This document shows, one piece after another, positions 59,733-64,000 of a stretch of DNA of 64,000 nucleotides (positions are counted from its first letter, which is position 1; each line of letters begins with the position of its first letter). Source of the stretch: Methanolobus mangrovi. Its GTDB lineage: Archaea; Halobacteriota; Methanosarcinia; Methanosarcinales; Methanosarcinaceae. The translations under genes were made by a program, and so were the position numbers. The stretch spans positions 496,001-560,000 of the forward strand of contig NZ_CP133594.1 of NCBI RefSeq assembly GCF_031312535.1. The letters run 5' to 3'. The notes below the pieces were generated by a model. It saw only the letters and a program-made list of their open reading frames with translations, was not told the origin of the DNA and did no database searches.

Positions 59733-60905
59733 CCATATCGCCTCATGGAAAGATCAGAACGGAATCTCCAAGAATCAACAATACATTTCTTTTCATTAGG
59801 AAGGAGATCTCGAACAGCTTCGAATATATGGTCTTGAAATATCTCTAAATCAAAATCAACTACTTGAGCAAATTCGTGAGCTTTTTGTAAACATCGTGGG
59901 TAAAAAGGAACTGGAAAACCATCAATGGCATCGTTGAGAAGATATCCGAATATCTCGGATGCATCATCTTTCTGTTTTGAAAATATATCCACCGCCCATA
60001 TGGGATCACCGTCCATAGGCCCAAATCTAACAAGGAACATGTCTCCTGCTACAAATTTAGGAGCTTCAACATCTTTTCCTTCGGCTTCTGCTCCCCTGGC
60101 ATATTCATTCCAAATATAAGCTTTGGCCTCCAGATCACGGGGAATTCTGACAAATCTGGCATCACCTGAAGGAAATACATTATCTATTGCCATTGCCAGT
60201 TGGTAACGTGTAATTACTTTACTATGTTTAGCTAAACCAACAAGGAACACACGACGATGGTCTTCTTTATAGATTCTATCCATGGCGTTTTCGACATTTT
60301 TTCGCCACTTAATGAACAGCTCACCGGAAAAAATCTTGCTTCTTAGAAGTCCATCTCTTACGATTAGGGTGTCAGTGGCAAAATTCGTATGACAAATCCG
60401 TTCATACAATACAGCCCATTCACAAAGGTCTCTATAAGTCATTACCCACCCGGGTGAGACCGAATCAGGATTATCTCGTATGTCACTCCCTTTGGGAATC
60501 ATGGGGCTTAGTCGATTCAAAAAAGGTGGATCGTTTACACCAAGATCCATCATCATTTTTCCAAGGGCAGTTTTAGGAGTTCCATCTGGATTAAATTGAG
60601 CTTTACCTAATTCATCAGTGTCTGTTGAAGGTGATACAGCATCTACACACAATTCTTTCCCATAAGAGTCAGTAACACGAACGAGTTGTACATAAAAAGG
60701 ATCAAATGAGAGCTGGTTGTTCCCTCCGTCACTTGCAACAAGTGAAACCGCTGTAGTGGTATATGGCTTAATCGTCCGTACTTCGCTTGCAAATGAATGA
60801 ACTTCTCGTCTTAATGCATCAAGTATCTTTTTGTCCGCCTGAGTTGTTTCATATATTGCTTTTTTTAATTCGGGGAGGGTGTCAATGTCAAACGTCCGTT
60901 ATCAC
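59729..60905 (-). CDS. nurA: NurA-domain nuclease, with apparent frameshift near the start
   Basis: The frame encodes a ~390-residue NurA nuclease: the catalytic strand SLVASDGGNNQLSF has the first metal-ligand Asp, and the HerA partner gene overlaps its end. There is no start codon for the long frame. GTG at 60905 overlaps the upstream stop, as expected for an operon, but the frame reads GTG ATA ACG GAC GTT TGA; skipping one T restores GAC ATT GAC ACC and the full protein. It may be a real mutation, a sequencing error, +1 recoding, or use of ATT 60886 as start. A late TTG at 60652 would drop the catalytic Asp. Confidence 0.7.
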
Positions 60906-62056
60906 CTCAAAACGGCATGTAAATCTATTTCCTCAGTGGCAGTGCCTAAATTTTTCTTAAATTGTTCTGACTGACGATATCCATTTGCTGATGTGCCAGC
61001 AGATTTGATATTCTTTATTTCCCAACCACATTCGGCCTTCTCTAAAGAATCTTGTAGCAACTCTGATGGATTATAAGGACTGCTTGGTAGAGATCCAAAA
61101 CGGATGATTAAGTTAGCATTTGGATTACACACATCTGCAACGTTTTTCCACACTTTCGCTAATTCATAACTGAATTTGTTTGTTGTAGAATGGGATAATT
61201 GTTCAGATGAAGTATATTCAACTCTCTCTTCTCCACCTAAAAACCAGTTTCTTATCCACTGATCGGGGATATATGTGTTCATGTTATAGTAAGGAGGAGA
61301 TGTAATTACCCAGTCGAACTCACCCAACGAATAATTTTGTATTTGTTCACGGCTGTCTACTTTCAGAACCCCGCCGTCTACAGAAGGTGGTAATGATGCT
61401 AATGAGTAATATGCTCTCCTTTTGACAACATCCAATAAATCTATTTTTTTTGGCAACAGTCCATGCTCTTTCCAGTATTTCACAGAATAGTTTGGCTTTG
61501 AGGCATATGTTCTAGGCATTTGATTTGATAGATATGAATCAATTGTTTTATTTCTCGGTCCATGAAGGATACCTAAAGTTAAAGCACGCAATGCAATTGC
61601 TGCCTCAGTATCACACTCGTTCAAGAATGTTTCTCTCAGCTTGCATATCTGAATTAAAGTAGAGGGATGATAGCAAAGTTCCCAAAAATCTCCTTCAGGG
61701 ACATGTTCTGGTTCATCGTTACTTACAAGTATTCTATGGCACAAAGCAACGATTTCTTCAGGGCTTATGTTTGTAAATTTTGCAAGAGCTACGGCCCATG
61801 CAATAGGGCTTGCGTCAAGCCCTACAGAGGAAAGTCCTCTCAATCTGGCAGCAAAATTACTTGTTCCTCTTCCACAAAACGGGTCTAAAATCCTATCTCC
61901 AAGTTTTGCGTCCTTCAAAACATCAAATGGAAAGTTAAGAGGAAACATTGTATAATAAGGGCAAATCGTATTTAACCTTAAATAGGGATTTGTTTTTTTA
62001 GGAAGGTCTTCTAGAGGGAAAGATAAACCATTTTCAGACTGATTGTTTGTTGTCAT
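60902..62056 (-). CDS. DNA methyltransferase (TSPPY type) of the HerA-NurA operon
   Basis: A 384-residue DNA methyltransferase. Motif I is ILDPFCGRGTSNFAARLRG (~56-74) and motif IV is ITSPPYYNMNTYIPDQWIRN (~258-277). It is the first gene of a methyltransferase-NurA-HerA operon and overlaps the NurA start. It is distinct from the one at 55,864. It probably modifies host sites so that the HerA-NurA nuclease targets only unmodified DNA; this is inference. Confidence 0.85.
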   Translation of the reverse strand: MTTNNQSENGLSFPLEDLPKKTNPYLRLNTICPYYTMFPLNFPFDVLKDAKLGDRILDPFCGRGTSNFAARLRGLSSVGLDASPIAWAVALAKFTNISPEEIVALCHRILVSNDEPEHVPEGDFWELCYHPSTLIQICKLRETFLNECDTEAAIALRALTLGILHGPRNKTIDSYLSNQMPRTYASKPNYSVKYWKEHGLLPKKIDLLDVVKRRAYYSLASLPPSVDGGVLKVDSREQIQNYSLGEFDWVITSPPYYNMNTYIPDQWIRNWFLGGEERVEYTSSEQLSHSTTNKFSYELAKVWKNVADVCNPNANLIIRFGSLPSSPYNPSELLQDSLEKAECGWEIKNIKSAGTSANGYRQSEQFKKNLGTATEEIDLHAVLR

Positions 62057-62292
62057 TTTTTTCCCTCTATGGTTTTTATTATATATATCAGTCGTATGGT
62101 ATAAATATTTTTATATGTTCTTCCAATTGTTACTATTCTGAATCAAAAAAACGAAATGATTAATGGCTTACACTTTTTCAGTTGTAAAATAGCTTTAGAT
62201 ATTTATGAAAAACAAAAAGTATATTTGAGTATCTAAATATCTGTAAAACCCTGTCAATAAATTATTATAGTAATTTATCTTTATATGTTCAC
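62057..62292. promoter_or_regulatory. Divergent promoter region, methyltransferase operon/SF2 helicase
   Basis: An AT-rich 236-bp region with no ORF. It has a 9-bp inverted repeat AGATATTTA (62197-62205) and TAAATATCT (62234-62242), and AAATTA-TTATAG-TAATTT at 62259-62276, whose TATA-like centre lies about 27 bp upstream of the helicase ATG. These may be operators and a promoter. Confidence 0.4.
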
Positions 62293-64000
62293 ATGTCTGA
62301 AAAGAAATTTGCATTCAAGAAAATTACTCCAAAATCATACAATCCAGATGATCCTGAGTCTCTTTTCCGCGATTTAAAAGGCAGAGATCCAAGTATACAA
62401 AGTCTCTGGTCTCATCAAGCAGATATTATAAGAGAGTACCACAATAAGTTTATGGGGTCTAAAGATGTTGCTCTCCAACTCCCTACAGGAAGTGGTAAAA
62501 CTCTTGTTGGCCTTTTAATTGGAGAATATCACAGACTTAAGTATGGTAAAAGAGTATTGTACCTTTGTCCAACTAAACAGTTAGTTCACCAAGTTCATTC
62601 TTACGCAAAGACTTATGGTATTAAAGCACATGCTTTCGTAGGAAAACAAACCGAATATCCTACTAAAGAATTTAATGATTATGTGACTTCGGATGCAATT
62701 GCAATAAGCACGTACAGTGCTTTATTCAATTTCAATCCGCGGTTCGACAATTCAAACGTAATAATTTGTGATGATGCCCATGGTTCAGAGGGATATATTA
62801 GTTCGATGTGGTCACTGAATATAAGTTTTGATCATGACTTATTCACAAAAATTGTAAACCTTTTTGAAGATGAATTGCCGACCGTTTTTGTAAATCAATT
62901 GAAAACAAAAAGTAGGTCTCAAATTAATCCAATAATCGAAAAAGTTCCTAATCACATTTTCTTGAATCGTTTAAAGGAATTAAGTGAATTGCTCGATGAA
63001 AATATAAGTAATGAAGAAAAAAACTTGTATTATTCTTGGAGAACAATACAAGACAATTTATCTGCATGCAATTTGTTTGTTTCACGTAATGAAGTGCTAA
63101 TACGTCCTTGGATTCCACCAACACTTTCACATTCTCCATTTAGCAATGCTTCTCAGAGAATTTATATGTCTGCAACCTTAGGAGCAGGAGGGGAATTAGA
63201 ACGAATAATAGGAATTCCTAAGATTGAAAGATTAAGTATTCCTCATGGTTGGGATAAGCAAGGTTCCGGTAGACGTTTATTTGTCTTCCCTGACTATAAT
63301 TATTCTTTGAGTGAATATATCGGTTTTCTTGCAAAAATCATACATAAACGTAACAGAACTCTTATTTTATGCCCAAATAAAGATATTGCAGACATAATAA
63401 AACAAGCTTTGATAAGAGAGGGTGTGTTGCATGATTTTTATGATTCATATTCTATTGAAGAATCTTTAGATTCTTTTACTTCATCGAATGCAGCAATTCT
63501 TTTGCTTACAAATAGATATGATGGAATTGATTTGCCTGGTGATGCATGTCGCCAATTGCTCATGGTTGGATATCCAGGTTTCACAAATTTGCAAGAGGGT
63601 TTTTTACTTTCGCGCCTTGAAATGGATTCATTGTTATCAGATCGTGTTATTACCCGTTTCACCCAAGCTACCGGTCGTTGTACAAGAGGATCAACTGATT
63701 ATTCTCTGGTTATTCCAATTGGAACTGAATTATTTGAGTTTTGTTTAGCAAAAGAAAATAATGAGAAGTTGCACCCTGAGCTACAAGCAGAATTATATTT
63801 TGGTCTTGAGCAATGTAAAGATGCAGATTTAGATGACTTAGAGTCAATGGTTGATATTTTTATGGAACAAGGGGACGACTGGAAGGGAGCAGAAGAAAAT
63901 ATATTGTTATACAGGGATCAAACAGTTGTATCAGAAGATCCAAAAACAAAATCTCTAAGTGATGTAGTATCTGAAGAAGTTAATTTTGAATATAATTTGT
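62293..64000 (+). CDS. SF2 helicase (cut by window end)
   Basis: The frame is open for 569 codons to the right edge. Motifs of a superfamily 2 helicase are all visible: LQLPTGSGKTLVG (Walker A, ~residues 64-76), YLCPTKQLVHQ (Ia), VIICDDAHGSEG (DDAH, motif II), YMSATLG (motif III), LLTNRYDGIDLPGD (motif V) and FTQATGRCTRG (motif VI). It is related to Rad3/DinG-like or DEAD-type helicases. It is divergent from the methyltransferase-NurA-HerA operon and probably part of the same defence module. Confidence 0.88.
   Translation, partial: MSEKKFAFKKITPKSYNPDDPESLFRDLKGRDPSIQSLWSHQADIIREYHNKFMGSKDVALQLPTGSGKTLVGLLIGEYHRLKYGKRVLYLCPTKQLVHQVHSYAKTYGIKAHAFVGKQTEYPTKEFNDYVTSDAIAISTYSALFNFNPRFDNSNVIICDDAHGSEGYISSMWSLNISFDHDLFTKIVNLFEDELPTVFVNQLKTKSRSQINPIIEKVPNHIFLNRLKELSELLDENISNEEKNLYYSWRTIQDNLSACNLFVSRNEVLIRPWIPPTLSHSPFSNASQRIYMSATLGAGGELERIIGIPKIERLSIPHGWDKQGSGRRLFVFPDYNYSLSEYIGFLAKIIHKRNRTLILCPNKDIADIIKQALIREGVLHDFYDSYSIEESLDSFTSSNAAILLLTNRYDGIDLPGDACRQLLMVGYPGFTNLQEGFLLSRLEMDSLLSDRVITRFTQATGRCTRGSTDYSLVIPIGTELFEFCLAKENNEKLHPELQAELYFGLEQCKDADLDDLESMVDIFMEQGDDWKGAEENILLYRDQTVVSEDPKTKSLSDVVSEEVNFEYNL

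Noticed and set aside
57624-62056. Reading the HerA/NurA/methyltransferase set as a known DISARM or BREX locus
   Set aside because: No DrmA/DrmB/DrmC, PglZ, BrxC or BrxL-type proteins are present; composition does not match either system.
1-64000. CRISPR array or insertion-sequence transposase
   Set aside because: No regularly spaced direct repeats, cas genes, or DDE/serine transposase signatures were seen anywhere in the window.

Overview
The window comes from a methanogenic archaeon, most likely of the Methanosarcinaceae (a Methanolobus/Methanococcoides-like genome is my guess from gene content and moderate GC; the genus cannot be fixed from sequence alone). Archaeal markers are AMP phosphorylase, the archaeal tRNA C56 methyltransferase, a KaiC-like ATPase, a geranylgeranyl reductase-family flavoprotein, a long archaeal FKBP isomerase, TATA-box promoters 25-30 nt upstream of start codons, and a tRNA-Ser without encoded CCA.

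Region 1 (1-12,250) is ordinary chromosome: nucleotide salvage, tRNA modification, a Nif3-like protein, a KaiC-like ATPase with a partner, two paralogous secreted proteins, a DHH phosphoesterase, an EngB GTPase, a radical SAM protein, a flavoprotein reductase, an FKBP and tRNA-Ser(UGA).

Region 2 (12,250 to at least 43,509) is a tailed-virus (HK97-type, siphovirus-like) provirus beside the 3' end of tRNA-Ser. The integrase lies next to the tRNA. A bidirectional control region at 42,650-42,760, with ribbon-helix-helix genes on both sides and a perfect 12-bp inverted repeat, drives a long leftward transcription unit: small zinc-ribbon proteins, a RecA-like ATPase, primase-helicase, DNA methyltransferase, small and large terminase, portal, MuF head protein, protease/scaffold, major capsid, connectors, tail tube, the frameshifted tail chaperone pair, tape measure and tail fibres. 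Two cassettes interrupt it. One (23.9-29.4 kb) lies between protease and MuF and carries a large probable helical-repeat protein, a partner and a nuclease-helicase. The other (32.3-33.7 kb) runs the opposite way and holds an RNase III gene immediately preceded by a 121-nt near-perfect hairpin. The distal att repeat was not found in this window.

Region 3 (43.6-64 kb, running off the end) is a defence island: a TIR protein; a type I restriction system with two tandem HsdM genes; a debris zone with two gene remnants, one matching the 3' end of a provirus gene; a three-gene cassette of DNA methyltransferase, a protein with two GHKL ATPase domains (MORC/Hsp90-like plus histidine kinase) and a receiver-domain protein; and a methyltransferase-NurA-HerA operon divergent from an SF2 helicase. 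In the last set methylation could mark self DNA, with HerA-NurA and the helicase acting on foreign DNA; that is inference.

Best candidates for undescribed biology are the RNase III/pre-miRNA-like hairpin pair, the methyltransferase/double-GHKL/receiver cassette and the methyltransferase-NurA-HerA-helicase set. Several recoding or decay signals (a tail-chaperone slippery site, a NurA frameshift at GTT TGA C, a tRNA-minihelix-like element) are also described.
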